A stretch of DNA of 64,000 bases from Streptomyces lomondensis (GTDB lineage: Bacteria; Actinomycetota; Actinomycetes; Streptomycetales; Streptomycetaceae): the NCBI RefSeq assembly GCF_014651035.1, contig NZ_BMWC01000001.1, positions 744,001 to 808,000 of the forward strand. The letters run 5' to 3'. Positions within the stretch are counted from its first letter, which is position 1. Every line of letters starts with the position of its first letter. Both the position numbers and the translations under genes were made by a program. Below, one piece after another: positions 1-9,974 of the stretch. The notes beneath the pieces are model-generated. The model worked only from the letters and a program-made list of their open reading frames with translations, searched no databases and had not been told where the DNA came from.

Positions 1-1
1 C

Positions 2-643
2 GTCCGCTTCCACTTCGGCGCCCGGCTCACCGAGATCGTCGGCCAGGACGGCATGGTCCTCGCGGCCCGCACGGACGACGGCGAGGAGCACCCGGCGCAC
101 GACGTCCTGGCCGCGATCGGCGCCGCCCCGCGCACCCACCTCGCCGAGGCGGCCGGCCTGGAGATCGCCGACCGCGCCCACGGCGGCGGCATCGTCGTCG
201 ACGAGCGGCTGCGCACCTCCGACCCGGACGTCTACGCCGCCGGCGACGTCGTCTCCTTCCCGCACGCCCTCTTCGACACCCGGCTGCGCGTCGAGCACTG
301 GGCCAACGCCCTCAACGGCGGCCCGGCCGCGGCGCGCTCCATGCTGGGCCACGACGTCACGTACGACCGCGTGCCCTACTTCTTCTCCGACCAGTACGAC
401 CTGGGCATGGAGTACTCCGGCTGGGCGCCCCCGGGCAGCTACGACCAGGTGGTGATCCGGGGTGACGCGGGGAAGCGCGAGTTCATCGCGTTCTGGGTGA
501 AGGACGGCCGGGTGCTGGCGGGCATGAACGTCAACGTGTGGGACGTCACAGACAAGATCCAGCGACTGGTCCGCGGCAAGGCCCGGGTGAACACGGAGAA
601 CCTCGCGGATCCCCGCATTCCACTCGAAAACCTCGCACCGTGA
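2..643 (+). CDS. Ferredoxin-type FAD/NAD(P)-dependent reductase, 3' part
   Basis: The gene enters from the left edge, so only the C-terminal 213 residues are present. The visible part has the second FAD-contacting motif of pyridine nucleotide-disulfide reductases (YAAGDVVSF) and then a C-terminal reductase domain like that of the ferredoxin reductases serving Rieske dioxygenases or P450s. Such enzymes pass electrons from NAD(P)H through FAD to a ferredoxin in the cytoplasm. The NAD(P) glycine-rich loop and the start lie outside the window, so cofactor choice and partner cannot be read. The TGA stop is only about 30 nt before the dnaG start, so the dnaG promoter overlaps its end. Confidence 0.85.
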   Translation, partial: VRFHFGARLTEIVGQDGMVLAARTDDGEEHPAHDVLAAIGAAPRTHLAEAAGLEIADRAHGGGIVVDERLRTSDPDVYAAGDVVSFPHALFDTRLRVEHWANALNGGPAAARSMLGHDVTYDRVPYFFSDQYDLGMEYSGWAPPGSYDQVVIRGDAGKREFIAFWVKDGRVLAGMNVNVWDVTDKIQRLVRGKARVNTENLADPRIPLENLAP

Positions 644-660
644 GTGTCAGTCCGCCCCCG

Positions 661-666
661 TAGAAT
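661..666 (+). promoter_or_regulatory. Possible dnaG -10 box (leaderless start)
   Basis: TAGAAT fits the actinobacterial TANNNT -10 consensus and ends 6 nt before the dnaG GTG. There is no Shine-Dalgarno sequence in that gap. The arrangement suggests a transcript starting at or next to the GTG, which is common in Streptomyces. No convincing -35 box is seen. Confidence 0.4.
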
Positions 667-672
667 TCACGC

Positions 673-2586
673 GTGGCAGGACGGATCAACGACGAGGACG
701 TGAAGGCGGTACGGGACGCGGTCCCGATCGACGCCGTCGTGTCCGAGTACCTCCAGCTGCGCAACGCGGGCGGCGGCAACCTCAAGGGGCTGTGCCCGTT
801 CCACGACGAGAAGTCGCCCTCCTTCCAGGTCAGCCCCAGCAAGGGCCTGTTCCACTGCTTCGGCTGCCAGGAGGGCGGCGACACCATCACGTTCGTGATG
901 AAGATCGACCACCTCTCCTTCTCGGAGGCGGTCGAGCGCCTGGCCGGCCAGGCGGGCATCACCCTGCGCTACGAGGAGGGCGGGTACAACCCGTCCCACC
1001 AGCGCGGCGAGCGGATCCGCCTGGTCGAGGCCCACAAGATCGCCGCCGAGTGGTACGCGGAACAGCTCGCCACCAGCCCCGAGGCCGACACCGGCCGGGT
1101 CTTCCTCGCCGAGCGCGGCTTCGACCAGGCCGCCGCCGTCCACTTCGGCGTCGGCTACAGCCCCCAGGGCTGGGACCACCTGACGCGCTACCTGCGCGGC
1201 AAGGGCTTCACCGACAAGGAGCTGCTCCTCTCCGGCCTCTCCCAGGAGGGCCGCCGCGGCCCCATCGACCGCTTCCGCGGCCGTCTGATGTGGCCCATCC
1301 GCGACATCGGCGGCGAGGTCGTCGGCTTCGGCGCCCGCAAGCTCTACGAGGCGGACAACGGCCCCAAGTACCTCAACACGCCCGACACGGCGATCTACCG
1401 GAAGTCCCAGGTCCTCTACGGCATCGACCTGGCGAAGAAGGAGATCGCGAAGACGTCCCGCGCGGTCGTCGTCGAGGGCTACACGGATGTCATGGCCTGC
1501 CACCTCGCCGGCGTGACGACCGCCATCGCCACCTGCGGCACCGCCTTCGGCGGCGACCACATCAAGATCCTGCGCCGGCTGCTCATGGACAACGGCTCGG
1601 CCCGCGTCATCTTCACCTTCGACGGCGACGCCGCCGGCCAGAAGGCGGCCCTGCGCGCCTTCGAGGACGACCAGAAATTCGCCGCCGAGACGTACATCGC
1701 CATCGCCCCGGACGGCATGGACCCCTGCGACCTGCGCCTCGCCAAGGGCGACGAGGCGGTCGCCGACCTGGTCGAACCCCGCACCCCCCTCTTCGAGTTC
1801 GCGCTGCGCCAGATCGTGAGCCGCTACGACCTCGACACGCCGGCGGGCCGCGCCGCCGCCCTGGACGAGGCCGCCCCGATCGTCGCCCGCATCAAGAACA
1901 GCGGCGCCCAGCACGAGGTCGCCGTCCAGCTCGCCGGCATGCTCGGCATCCTCGACACGCAGTTCGTGGTCAAGCGCGTGGCCCAGCTGGCCCGCTGGGC
2001 CCGCGACCGCGGCGGCAAGACCGGCCCGGGCCCGGACCGGCACCACCCGCCGCAGCAGTACGCCGGACCGCCCCAGCAGGCCGCCCCGCGCGGCCCGGCC
2101 CTCAACCTCCGAAACCCCGTCTACGCCACCGAACGCGAACTGCTCAAACTCGCCCTCCAGCGCCCCGAGCTGGTCTCCCCGGCCTTCGACGCGTACGGCG
2201 TCGACGAGTTCACCGCCCCGCCCTACGCCGCCGTACGCCAGGCCATCCTGGACGCGGGCGGCGCCGAACCGGGCGTCGCCGACCCCCAGGGCTACCTGGT
2301 CAAGGTCCGCGAGGCCGCCCCGGACGACGCGGTCCGCGCGATGGTGACGGAGCTGGCCGTCGAGGCGATCCTGCTGCGCCGAGCGGTCGACGAGGCGTAC
2401 GCGGGCGCCCAGTTGGTCACCGTCCGCCGCCGCGCCGTCGAGCGCCGCATCCGCGACATCACCAGCCAGCTCACGCGTCTCGGCTCCCACGGCGACCCGG
2501 CCCAGCTGGCCGCCGTCCAGAACGAATTGTGGGTCCTCCAGCAGTACGACCAGTCCCTCCGCGAACACGGCGCCGCCGCGCTCTGA
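673..2586 (+). CDS. dnaG: DNA primase DnaG
   Basis: This 637-aa protein makes the RNA primers for replication forks. Domain order is standard. An N-terminal CHC2 zinc ribbon has Cys41, His44, Cys62 and Cys65. The catalytic core has a TOPRIM fold with the metal-binding glutamate in [10 protein letters not shown] (about residue 267) and aspartates in FDGDAAG (about residue 316). A proline/glutamine-rich linker (about 450-475) leads to the C-terminal DnaB-binding helicase-interaction domain. Length and motifs are normal. The GTG start is chosen because the protein begins with the usual MAGRIN-type N-terminus and the stop of the preceding gene lies close upstream. Confidence 0.97.
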   Translation: MAGRINDEDVKAVRDAVPIDAVVSEYLQLRNAGGGNLKGLCPFHDEKSPSFQVSPSKGLFHCFGCQEGGDTITFVMKIDHLSFSEAVERLAGQAGITLRYEEGGYNPSHQRGERIRLVEAHKIAAEWYAEQLATSPEADTGRVFLAERGFDQAAAVHFGVGYSPQGWDHLTRYLRGKGFTDKELLLSGLSQEGRRGPIDRFRGRLMWPIRDIGGEVVGFGARKLYEADNGPKYLNTPDTAIYRKSQVLYGIDLAKKEIAKTSRAVVVEGYTDVMACHLAGVTTAIATCGTAFGGDHIKILRRLLMDNGSARVIFTFDGDAAGQKAALRAFEDDQKFAAETYIAIAPDGMDPCDLRLAKGDEAVADLVEPRTPLFEFALRQIVSRYDLDTPAGRAAALDEAAPIVARIKNSGAQHEVAVQLAGMLGILDTQFVVKRVAQLARWARDRGGKTGPGPDRHHPPQQYAGPPQQAAPRGPALNLRNPVYATERELLKLALQRPELVSPAFDAYGVDEFTAPPYAAVRQAILDAGGAEPGVADPQGYLVKVREAAPDDAVRAMVTELAVEAILLRRAVDEAYAGAQLVTVRRRAVERRIRDITSQLTRLGSHGDPAQLAAVQNELWVLQQYDQSLREHGAAAL

Positions 2587-2672
2587 CGTCACCGCGCGGT
2601 CACGCACGGGAAGCAAAAAGTCAACGCACGCCCCTCGTGGCGACGACGTGTCTTACCCCACACTGGGTTCCG

Positions 2673-3965
2673 GTGCCTGAGTCCTCGGAGCGCGGCCGGT
2701 CCGTCACCGACGGGACCCAGATCCCCGCGGTTCCGCTCATCGCGTACGGGACGGAAAGCGGCGAGGCCGTCGACTCCGCCCCCGAAGTACCGCTGCCGCA
2801 CACCTTGGCAGCGATCATCCTGGAGGTCGCCCCCGTGCAGACCCAGACCCTCACCCAGACCGACGTCGGTGCTGCCCTCGGCGCCGACGGCACAGCCCCG
2901 GACGCGGAGCCCGACGCCCTGTCCGCGGTCCCGGCGCAGAACCGCGTCGCGCACCACCCCGAGACGGAGCCGGAGGAGCCGCCCGCCGAGGCCGTCGAGA
3001 CGGCCGAGCCCCCCGAAGCCGTCGAACCGCCGCCGGCCCGCACCGAGACCGGCGGCCCCTCCTCGGACCTGTTCCGCCAGTACCTGCGGGAGATCGGCCG
3101 CATCCCGCTGCTGACCGCGGCCGAGGAGGTGGAACTCGCCCGCCGGGTCGAGGCCGGCCTGTTCGCCGAGGAGAAGCTGAGCAACACCCCCGATCTGGAC
3201 AGCCAGTTGGCGCTGGACCTCGACCGGCTCGTGGTCATGGGAAGGATGGCCAAGCGCCGCCTCATCGAGGCCAACCTGCGCCTGGTCGTCTCCGTGGCGA
3301 AGCGCTACGTCGGCCGCGGCCTGACCATGCTCGACCTCGTCCAGGAGGGCAACCTCGGACTCATCCGGGCCGTCGAGAAGTTCGACTACGCCCGCGGCTA
3401 CAAGTTCTCCACCTACGCCACCTGGTGGATCCGCCAGGCCATGTCCCGCGCCCTGGCCGACCAGGCCCGCACGATACGGGTGCCCGTGCACGTCGTGGAG
3501 CTCATCAACCGCGTCGTCCGGGTGCAGCGCCGCATGCTCCAGGAGCGGGGCTACGAGCCCACGTCCGAGGAGGTCGCCGCGCACCTGGACCTGCCGCCGG
3601 AGCGGGTCAGCGAGGTGCTGCGCCTCGCCCAGGAGCCGGTGTCGCTGCACGCGCCCGTCGGCGAGGAGGACGATGTCGCCCTCGGCGACCTGATAGAGGA
3701 CGGCGACGCGACCTCTCCGGTGGAGTCGGCGGCGTTCCTCCTGCTCAGGGAGCACCTGGAGGCGGTGCTGTCGACCCTGGGGGAGCGGGAACGGAAGGTC
3801 GTCCAGCTCCGCTACGGCCTCGCCGATGGCCGTCCCCGCACCCTGGAGGAGATCGGCCGCATCTTCGGCGTGACGCGGGAGCGGATACGGCAGATCGAGT
3901 CCAAGACTCTGAACAAACTGCGGGACCACGCCTTCGCGGACCAGCTGAGGGGCTATCTGGACTGA
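2673..3965 (+). CDS. hrdA: Principal-type RNA polymerase sigma factor, HrdA-like
   Basis: A sigma-70 family group 1/2 factor of 430 aa that directs RNA polymerase to promoters. Region 1.2 ([16 protein letters not shown]), region 2 with the -10 recognition helix ([14 protein letters not shown]), region 3, and region 4 with a helix-turn-helix ([15 protein letters not shown]) are intact. The N-terminal ~90 residues are acidic and proline-rich and are not conserved. Position after dnaG matches S. coelicolor hrdA, which is dispensable, unlike hrdB. The start is uncertain. GTG at 2673 is preferred because third-position GC is high from there. GTG at 2835 has a strong GGAGG eight bases upstream and would give 376 aa. 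Confidence 0.88.
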   Translation: MPESSERGRSVTDGTQIPAVPLIAYGTESGEAVDSAPEVPLPHTLAAIILEVAPVQTQTLTQTDVGAALGADGTAPDAEPDALSAVPAQNRVAHHPETEPEEPPAEAVETAEPPEAVEPPPARTETGGPSSDLFRQYLREIGRIPLLTAAEEVELARRVEAGLFAEEKLSNTPDLDSQLALDLDRLVVMGRMAKRRLIEANLRLVVSVAKRYVGRGLTMLDLVQEGNLGLIRAVEKFDYARGYKFSTYATWWIRQAMSRALADQARTIRVPVHVVELINRVVRVQRRMLQERGYEPTSEEVAAHLDLPPERVSEVLRLAQEPVSLHAPVGEEDDVALGDLIEDGDATSPVESAAFLLLREHLEAVLSTLGERERKVVQLRYGLADGRPRTLEEIGRIFGVTRERIRQIESKTLNKLRDHAFADQLRGYLD

Positions 3966-3988
3966 TGGGGCGTCAGCTGCACGTACCC

Positions 3989-4031
3989 AAGGGGCGCGGG
4001 GAACTGCGCGACCAGCCACAACCGGCCCGCA
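3989..4031 (+). repeat. Dispersed GC-rich intergenic repeat, copy A
   Basis: Contains GGGGCGCGGGGAACTGCGCG followed by ACCAGCCAC. The same core occurs at 42071-42110 on this strand and at 9365-9400 on the other. It sits 24 nt after the sigma factor stop, between convergent genes. This type of unit is widespread between Streptomyces genes; function is unknown. Confidence 0.75.
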
Positions 4032-4069
4032 GCCGCCCCACGACCCCACCTGGCACCCCCGAATGCGAC

Positions 4070-5998
4070 TCAGTCCACCTCGGCCACCGCCTGCGCGAAC
4101 TGCGCCTTGTACAGCCGCGCGTACGCCCCGCCCGCCGCCAGCAGCTCCGCGTGCGCGCCCTGCTCCACGATCGACCCGTTCTCCATGACCAGGATCGTGT
4201 CCGCGTCCCGGATCGTCGACAGCCGGTGGGCGATGACGAACGAGGTCCGCCCGTGCGCCAGTTTCGCCATGGCCTTCTGGATGAGCACCTCGGTTCGCGT
4301 GTCGACCGAACTCGTCGCCTCGTCCAGCACCAGGATCACCGGGTCGGACAGGAACGCCCGCGCGATGGTGATGAGCTGCTTCTCGCCCGCGCTGACCCCG
4401 GTCCCCTCGTCGTCGATCACCGTGTCGTACCCGTCCGGCAGCGTCCGGATGAACCGGTCCGCGTGCGCGGCCCGGGCCGCCTCCTCGATCTCCCCGCGGG
4501 TGACGTCCCGGGCGGCCCCGTACGCGATGTTCTCCGCGATCGTGCCGCCGAACAGCCAGGTGTCCTGGAGCACCATGCCGATCCCGGCGCGCAGCTCGTC
4601 CCGGGACATCCGCGCGATGTCGACGCCGTCGAGGGTGATGCGCCCGCCGGTGACGTCGTAGAACCGCATCAGCAGGTTCACCAGTGTCGTCTTGCCGGCG
4701 CCGGTCGGGCCGACGATGGCCACCGTCTGCCCCGGCTCGACCTTGAGCGACAGGTCCTCGATGAGCGGCTTGTCGGGGTCGTAGCGGAACGACACATGCT
4801 CCAGCGCCACCTGCCCGCGCAGCTCCTCGGGCCGCACGCCCGGCACCGGATCGGCGCTCTGCTCCTCCGCGTCGAGCAGCTCGAAGACCCGCTCCGCCGA
4901 GGCGACACCCGACTGCACCAGGTTGGCCATGGACGCGAGCTGCGTCAGCGGCATGGAGAACTGCCGCGAGTACTGGATGAAGGCCTGCACGTCCCCGATG
5001 GACAGCGAGCCCGAGGCGACCCGCAGCCCGCCGACCACCGCGACCAGCACGTAGTTGAGGTTCGACACGAACATCATCAGCGGCTGGATCACCCCGCTGT
5101 TGAACTGCGCCCGGAACCCCGCCTCGTACAGCGCCTCGTTCTGCTCGGCGAACTGCCGCGCCGACTCCTCGTGCCGCCCGAACACCTTCACGAGGGTGTG
5201 CCCGGTGTACATCTCCTCGATGTGCGCGTTGAGTTTGCCCGTCGTGCGCCACTGCTGCACGAAGTGCGGCTGCGACCGCTTGCCCACGCGCGTGGCGACG
5301 GCGAACGACAGCGGCACGGTCACCAGCGCGACCAGCGCCAGGATCCAGGAGACGTAGAACATCATCGCGAGCACGCCGATGATGGTCAGCACCGAGTTGA
5401 TGAGCTGCCCCATCGACTGCTGGAGCGTCTGCCCGATGTTGTCGATGTCGTTGGTCGCCCGGGACAGCACCTCGCCGCGCTGGCGCTTGTCGAAGTACGA
5501 CAGCGGCAGCCGCGACAGCTTCGTCTGCACTTCCTCGCGCATCCGGAACATGGTCCGGTTCACGGACCGGTTCACCAGCCGCGTCGCCACCGCCATCAGC
5601 AGCCCGGCCACCGTGAACACGCCCAGCGCGAGCAGCAGCACATGCCCGACGGCGGTGAAGTCGATGCCCTCGCCCGGGGTGAAGTCGGTGCTGCGGAGCA
5701 TGTCGGCGACGTCACCGTCCCCGCGCTGCCGCATCTGCTCCAGGACCTGCTCCTTGCTCGCCCCCTCGGGCATGCCCCGCCCGACGATCCCCGCGAAGAC
5801 CAGGTCGGTGGCCTTGCCGAGGATCTTCGGTCCGACGACGCTGAGGCCGACGCTGAGCACCACGCACAGCAGCAGCATGCAGATGGTCAGCCGCTCCGGC
5901 CGGAACTGCCCGACGAGCCGTCTGCCCGACCCCTTGAAGTCCAGCGAGTGCTGGTCGGGGCCGCCCCCGGCCATCATCCGCCCCATGGGCCCCGCCAT
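4070..5998 (-). CDS. ABC exporter subunit with the catalytic Walker B (heterodimer partner B)
   Basis: A 642-aa half-transporter with an N-terminal six-helix membrane domain (about 35-330) and a C-terminal ATPase. Walker A is GPTGAGKTT and Walker B is ILVLDEATSSVD with its catalytic glutamate. The H-loop is VIAHRLSTI. The signature is altered to VSAGEKQL instead of LSGGQ. Its partner has the opposite defects, the pattern of heterodimeric exporters such as TM287/288 or LmrCD, which keep one working and one degenerate ATP site. It is cotranscribed with the partner; stop and start share one base (TGATG). The substrate cannot be read; multidrug or lipid export is usual for the family. Confidence 0.92.
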   Translation of the reverse strand: MAGPMGRMMAGGGPDQHSLDFKGSGRRLVGQFRPERLTICMLLLCVVLSVGLSVVGPKILGKATDLVFAGIVGRGMPEGASKEQVLEQMRQRGDGDVADMLRSTDFTPGEGIDFTAVGHVLLLALGVFTVAGLLMAVATRLVNRSVNRTMFRMREEVQTKLSRLPLSYFDKRQRGEVLSRATNDIDNIGQTLQQSMGQLINSVLTIIGVLAMMFYVSWILALVALVTVPLSFAVATRVGKRSQPHFVQQWRTTGKLNAHIEEMYTGHTLVKVFGRHEESARQFAEQNEALYEAGFRAQFNSGVIQPLMMFVSNLNYVLVAVVGGLRVASGSLSIGDVQAFIQYSRQFSMPLTQLASMANLVQSGVASAERVFELLDAEEQSADPVPGVRPEELRGQVALEHVSFRYDPDKPLIEDLSLKVEPGQTVAIVGPTGAGKTTLVNLLMRFYDVTGGRITLDGVDIARMSRDELRAGIGMVLQDTWLFGGTIAENIAYGAARDVTRGEIEEAARAAHADRFIRTLPDGYDTVIDDEGTGVSAGEKQLITIARAFLSDPVILVLDEATSSVDTRTEVLIQKAMAKLAHGRTSFVIAHRLSTIRDADTILVMENGSIVEQGAHAELLAAGGAYARLYKAQFAQAVAEVD

Positions 5999-7731
5999 CA
6001 GGCAGCCTCCGCTTCCGTGAGCTGGGAGAGCACGATCTCCCGATAGGTGTCGTTGTCCGCCATCAGCTCGTGGTGCCGGCCCGTGCCGACGACCCGGCCC
6101 TCGTCGAGGACGACGATCCGGTCGGCGTCCCGGATGGTGGCCACCCGCTGGGCGACGATCACGACGGTCGCCTCGGCGGTCTCCCGCGCGAGCGCGGCCC
6201 GCAGGGCCGCGTCGGTGGCGTAGTCGAGCGCGGAGAAGGAGTCGTCGAAGAGGTAGATCTCCGGGCGCTGCACCAGCGTCCGGGCGATCGCGAGCCGCTG
6301 CCGCTGGCCTCCGGAGACGTTCGCCCCGCCCTGCGCGACCGGCGCGTTAAGCCCGCCCTCCAGTCGCTGGACGAAGTCCTTGGCCTGCGCCACCTCCAGC
6401 GCGTGCCACAGCTCCTCGTCGGTGGCGTCCGGGTTGCCGTAGCGCAGATTGGTCGCCACCGTCCCCGCGAACAGGTACGGCTTCTGCGGCACCAGCCCGA
6501 CGGTCTTCGCCAGCAGCTCCGGATCGATCTCCGCCACGTCGACCCCGTCCACGAGCACCTGCCCCTCGGTCGCGTCGAACAGCCTGGGGACCAGCCCGAG
6601 CAGCGTGGACTTGCCGCTGCCGGTCGAACCGATGACGGCGGTCGTCTCACCCGGCCGGGCGACCAGCTCCACGGCGCGCAGCACCGGCTCCTCGGCACCC
6701 GGGTAGCGGAAGCCCGCCCCGCGGATCTCCAGATGCCCGTGCCGGCGCAGCTCCCGCACCGGCGCGGTCGGCGGCACGACGCTCGACGAGGTCTCCAGCA
6801 CCTCCTGGATCCGCTCGGCACACACCTCCGCACGCGGCACCATCATGAACATGAAGGTGGCCATCATCACGGACATGACGATCTGCATCAGATAGGCGAG
6901 GAACGCGGTCAGGTCACCGATCTGCATCCCCCCGCTGTCGATGCGGTGCGCACCGAACCACACCACGGCGATCGACGACAGGTTCACCACCGTCATGACG
7001 ATCGGGAACATCAGCGCCATGAGGTTGCCGGCGCCGAGCGCGGAGTCGGTGAGATCGGTGTTGGCCTTCCGGAACCGCTGCTGCTCGTGCTCGTCCCGGA
7101 CGAAGGCGCGGATCACACGGTTGCCGGTGATCTGCTCGCGCAGCACCCGGTTCACCGTGTCCAGCCGCTCCTGCATGGACCGGAACAGCGGCCGCAGCCG
7201 CCGCACGATCAGCGTCACGCAGACGCCCAGCACCGGCACGACCGCCACCAGCACAGCGGACAGCGGCACGTCCAGGCCGAGCGCCAGCACGATGCCGCCC
7301 ACGCACATGATCGGCGCCGACACCACCAGCGTGAACGTCATCAGCGCCAGCATCTGCACCTGCTGGACGTCGTTCGTCGTCCGGGTGATCAGCGACGGCG
7401 CGCCGAAGTGTCCGACCTCACGCGCGGAGAACGACTGCACCCGGTCGAACACGGCGCCGCGCACGTCCCGCCCCAGCGCCGACGCCGTACGGGCGCCGTA
7501 GTACACGGCCCCGATGTTGCACACGACCTGCACCAGCGAGATGCCGATCATCAGGCCGCCGTGGCGCAGGATGTAGCCGGTGTCGCCGGTGACGACACCC
7601 CGGTCGATGATGTCCGCGTTCAGCGTGGGCAGGTAGAGCGTGGCGCAGGTCTGCAGGAACTGGAGCAGGACCAGCAGGGCGATGGGTCTCTTGTAGGGCT
7701 TGAGGTGGGTTCGCAGGAGACGTATGAGCAC
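5998..7731 (-). CDS. ABC exporter subunit with degenerate ATP site (heterodimer partner A)
   Basis: A 577-aa half-transporter, first gene of the two-gene exporter operon. Membrane domain about residues 10-300, then an ATPase with Walker A GSTGSGKST and a canonical signature NVSGGQRQR. The residue after Walker B is aspartate rather than glutamate (LFDDSFSALD), and the H-loop histidine is glutamine (IVAQRVATI). Combined with the partner's odd signature, these place all defects in one of the two composite ATP sites. The start is GTG with only a weak ribosome-binding site. The roughly 100-nt gap to the convergent-side kinase gene holds its promoter. Confidence 0.92.
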   Translation of the reverse strand: MLIRLLRTHLKPYKRPIALLVLLQFLQTCATLYLPTLNADIIDRGVVTGDTGYILRHGGLMIGISLVQVVCNIGAVYYGARTASALGRDVRGAVFDRVQSFSAREVGHFGAPSLITRTTNDVQQVQMLALMTFTLVVSAPIMCVGGIVLALGLDVPLSAVLVAVVPVLGVCVTLIVRRLRPLFRSMQERLDTVNRVLREQITGNRVIRAFVRDEHEQQRFRKANTDLTDSALGAGNLMALMFPIVMTVVNLSSIAVVWFGAHRIDSGGMQIGDLTAFLAYLMQIVMSVMMATFMFMMVPRAEVCAERIQEVLETSSSVVPPTAPVRELRRHGHLEIRGAGFRYPGAEEPVLRAVELVARPGETTAVIGSTGSGKSTLLGLVPRLFDATEGQVLVDGVDVAEIDPELLAKTVGLVPQKPYLFAGTVATNLRYGNPDATDEELWHALEVAQAKDFVQRLEGGLNAPVAQGGANVSGGQRQRLAIARTLVQRPEIYLFDDSFSALDYATDAALRAALARETAEATVVIVAQRVATIRDADRIVVLDEGRVVGTGRHHELMADNDTYREIVLSQLTEAEAA

Positions 7732-7833
7732 GCTGCTTCTCTCGGAGTGGACGACGGGGCGGTTGGTTGCCCCTGGCCCCTATCGTCGAACACTCCACCG
7801 GCGTTACCTCAACCGAATTAACCCAACAGGTGG

Positions 7834-9279
7834 TCAGAACGCTCCGGGATGGGTCTGCTCCCGCACCGACACGAACTGCTGCCGCACCGCCTGCCCCACC
7901 GCCAGTTCCTCCCCGGGCTCCAGCACCTGCGCGACCGCGCCCTGCCAGGCCGGCGGAGTCCGCGCGTCGAGCGCGCCCTGGGACGCCCCGAGCGCCCAGG
8001 CCGCCTGGCGGGCGGCGCCGATCGCCGCGTAGTCCGCCGGCTGCGGCACCACGACCTGCGTCCCGAACAGCGAGGGCGCGGCGGCCTGCACGGCGGGCAG
8101 CTCCGCGGCCGGCCCGAGCAGGAACACCCGCCGCACCTCCACGCCCCGGCCGCGCAGCACGTCCAGCGCGTCCGCGAGCCCGCACAGCATGCCCTCGAAC
8201 GCGGCCCGCGCCAGATGCTCCGGCTTCATCGACTCGCGCCTGAGCCCCGCCAGGGTCCCGGCGGTGTGCGGCAGGTTCGGCGTCCGCTCGCCCTCCAGGT
8301 AGGGCAGCAGCACCAGCCCGTGCGCCCCCGGCGTCGACTTCATCGCCAGCTCGGACAGGCTCTCCAGATCGGGCATCCCCAGCAGCTCGGCGGCCCCGCG
8401 CAGGGTCCGCACGGCGTTCAGCGTGGTGACGACGGGCAGGTGCATGCCGGTCGCGTCGGCGAGCGCGGTGATCATCCCGGAGCCGTCGACCAGCGCCTCG
8501 GGGTGCACGGCCATGACGGACCCGGACGCCCCCAGCGACACGACCGCGTCGCCGACGCTGATGCCCAGCCCGAACGCCGCGGCCATGGTCTCGCCGGTCC
8601 CGACGGAGATCAGCAGCCCCTCCGGCGTCGTACCGGCCGCGTCCGCCGGGCCGATCACCTCCGGCAGCATCACCTGGTGCCCGAGCGCCAGCTCGACCAG
8701 ATCGGGCCGGTAGGCGCCGGTCGCCGCCGACCAGTACCCGGTGCCGGACGCCCCGCCCCGGTCGGTGGTCCTGCGCACCGGCCGGCCCAGCAGCTGCCAC
8801 ACCAGCCAGTCGTGCGCCTGGAGGAGGATCGCGGTGCGCTGCGCGTTCTCCGGCTCGGTCCGGGCCAGCCAGCGCAGCTTCGTCACCGGGTGGGCGGCCT
8901 GCGGCACACACCCCACGGCCTGTGCCCAGGCCTCGCGCCCGCCGAGCGCGTCGACCAGATCGGCCGCGGCGACCTGCGTCCGCTTGTCACCGCCGACCAT
9001 CGCCGGCCGCACGGTGTTGCCCTGCGCGTCCAGCGGCACGACGGCGTTCTGCTGCGCCGAGACGCCGATCGCCTGCACGCCCTCCAGCAGTCCGCCGCCC
9101 GCGGCCTCGCCGAGGGACAGCAGCCAGGCCTGCGGGTCGACGTCGGACGGGCGGCCGCCGTCGGGGCTCTCCACCGGATGCGGCGCATACCCCTGCCTGA
9201 GCACGGCTCCGGTGTCCGAGTCACAGACGACGATGCGAGTGAAATCGGGTGCACTGTCCAACCCGGCGACTATCCCCAT
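7834..9279 (-). CDS. FGGY-family carbohydrate kinase, xylulokinase-like
   Basis: A 481-aa cytoplasmic sugar kinase that would phosphorylate a pentulose or related polyol with ATP. The substrate-side motif GVSAQQ, the catalytic-type Asp in GGDKRTQ and the second ATP-binding region (VSLGASGSV) are visible. The N-terminal phosphate loop is unusual, GLDSAPDFTR, where active family members have a GxDxGTxS pattern; this could lower activity or mark a different substrate. ATG at 9279 is taken. A TTG two codons upstream (9285) is possible. It reads in the same direction as the ABC exporter genes but is about 100 nt upstream of them. No sugar transporter or isomerase is adjacent, so the pathway is unclear. 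Confidence 0.82.
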   Translation of the reverse strand: MGIVAGLDSAPDFTRIVVCDSDTGAVLRQGYAPHPVESPDGGRPSDVDPQAWLLSLGEAAGGGLLEGVQAIGVSAQQNAVVPLDAQGNTVRPAMVGGDKRTQVAAADLVDALGGREAWAQAVGCVPQAAHPVTKLRWLARTEPENAQRTAILLQAHDWLVWQLLGRPVRRTTDRGGASGTGYWSAATGAYRPDLVELALGHQVMLPEVIGPADAAGTTPEGLLISVGTGETMAAAFGLGISVGDAVVSLGASGSVMAVHPEALVDGSGMITALADATGMHLPVVTTLNAVRTLRGAAELLGMPDLESLSELAMKSTPGAHGLVLLPYLEGERTPNLPHTAGTLAGLRRESMKPEHLARAAFEGMLCGLADALDVLRGRGVEVRRVFLLGPAAELPAVQAAAPSLFGTQVVVPQPADYAAIGAARQAAWALGASQGALDARTPPAWQGAVAQVLEPGEELAVGQAVRQQFVSVREQTHPGAF

Positions 9280-9357
9280 GGCCAAAATTCTGCCGTACCG
9301 CTGCGCCGGCTTGAGCCGTGGGCGCCGTGGATCTTGACGCCGGGTTTCGGGCGCGGG

Positions 9358-9412
9358 GCGCGTCGTGGCTGGTCGCGCAGTTCCCCGCGCCCCTTGGGGG
9401 CGCGGCTGCGCC
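9358..9412 (-). repeat. Dispersed GC-rich intergenic repeat, copy B (inverted)
   Basis: Reverse complement carries the same GGGGCGCGGGGAACTGCGCG core as copy A, here extended on its left by a GC-rich potential hairpin. It lies between the kinase start and the stop of the small YtxH-like gene. Confidence 0.72.
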
Positions 9413-9432
9413 CGGCGCCTGAGAAGGAACTG

Positions 9433-9738
9433 TTACGTGTTGCTTGTGCCCCAGTCGTCCTCGCCGCCGTTGTGGGTGGCTCGCTCCTTGAGGTGGCGGA
9501 CCCGGTCGGCGACCGAGTCGGGGACGCGGTCGCCGACCTTGTCGCTGACCACGTGGTAGGCCTTGCCCGCGATCTCGCGGCCCTGCTGGGCCGCGGACTC
9601 CGCGGTGTTGCGGACGGCGGGGTTCTGTGCGAACTGCCGGGCCGACTTCTTCAGCTGTTCGTAGCGCTCGCGTCCGGCCCTCGTGCCCAGCACGTAACCC
9701 AGGACGACTCCGGCGACGAACGTGAGCCGGTAACGCAT
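9433..9738 (-). CDS. Small YtxH-like membrane-anchored protein
   Basis: A 101-aa protein with one hydrophobic N-terminal segment (LTFVAGVVLGYVLGT, about residues 5-20), then a basic, Ala/Gln-rich helical region that could form a coiled coil and an acidic tail. This is the layout of YtxH/YtxG-like general stress proteins of Gram-positive bacteria, whose molecular job is unknown. ATG at 9738 is chosen because GGAAAGG lies 9 nt before it; a GTG three codons earlier (9747) is the alternative. It reads toward the kinase gene, with repeat B between them. Confidence 0.7.
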   Translation of the reverse strand: MRYRLTFVAGVVLGYVLGTRAGRERYEQLKKSARQFAQNPAVRNTAESAAQQGREIAGKAYHVVSDKVGDRVPDSVADRVRHLKERATHNGGEDDWGTSNT

Positions 9739-9896
9739 GGCGGCCACCCTTTCCTTGCGTAGGTCTCCGGTGCGGCGTCGGCGCCGGGGAGTGCCGATTG
9801 GCGGAGCACCCCCCTGCTTGCGCTAATGTATGTGTCGCAGCGAACGCGCGCCCCCTGGCGAATACCCAGGTAGGTACGTTCGATGCAACGAGACCT

Positions 9897-9969
9897 TCCT
9901 CGGTAGCTCAATTGGCAGAGCAGCCGGCTGTTAACCGGCAGGTTACTGGTTCGAGTCCAGTCCGGGGAG
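9897..9969 (+). tRNA. tRNA-Asn (GTT), copy 1
   Basis: A 73-nt cloverleaf. Acceptor stem TCCTCGG pairs with CCGGGGA (one G-U), the anticodon loop reads CTGTTAA with anticodon GTT, and the T arm is CTGGTTCGAGTCCAG. CCA is not encoded. A near-identical second copy starts five bases downstream. Confidence 0.95.
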
Positions 9970-9974
9970 CTCGG

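Noticed and set aside
667..2616. A long minus-strand open frame opposite dnaG
   Set aside because: Its translation has no family-like motifs, and dnaG on the other strand is unmistakable. Such antisense frames are expected with GC3-rich genes.
7834..9279. The sugar kinase as part of the arabinan pathway
   Set aside because: It is 45 kb away, reads with another operon, and has a divergent phosphate loop; no link is shown.
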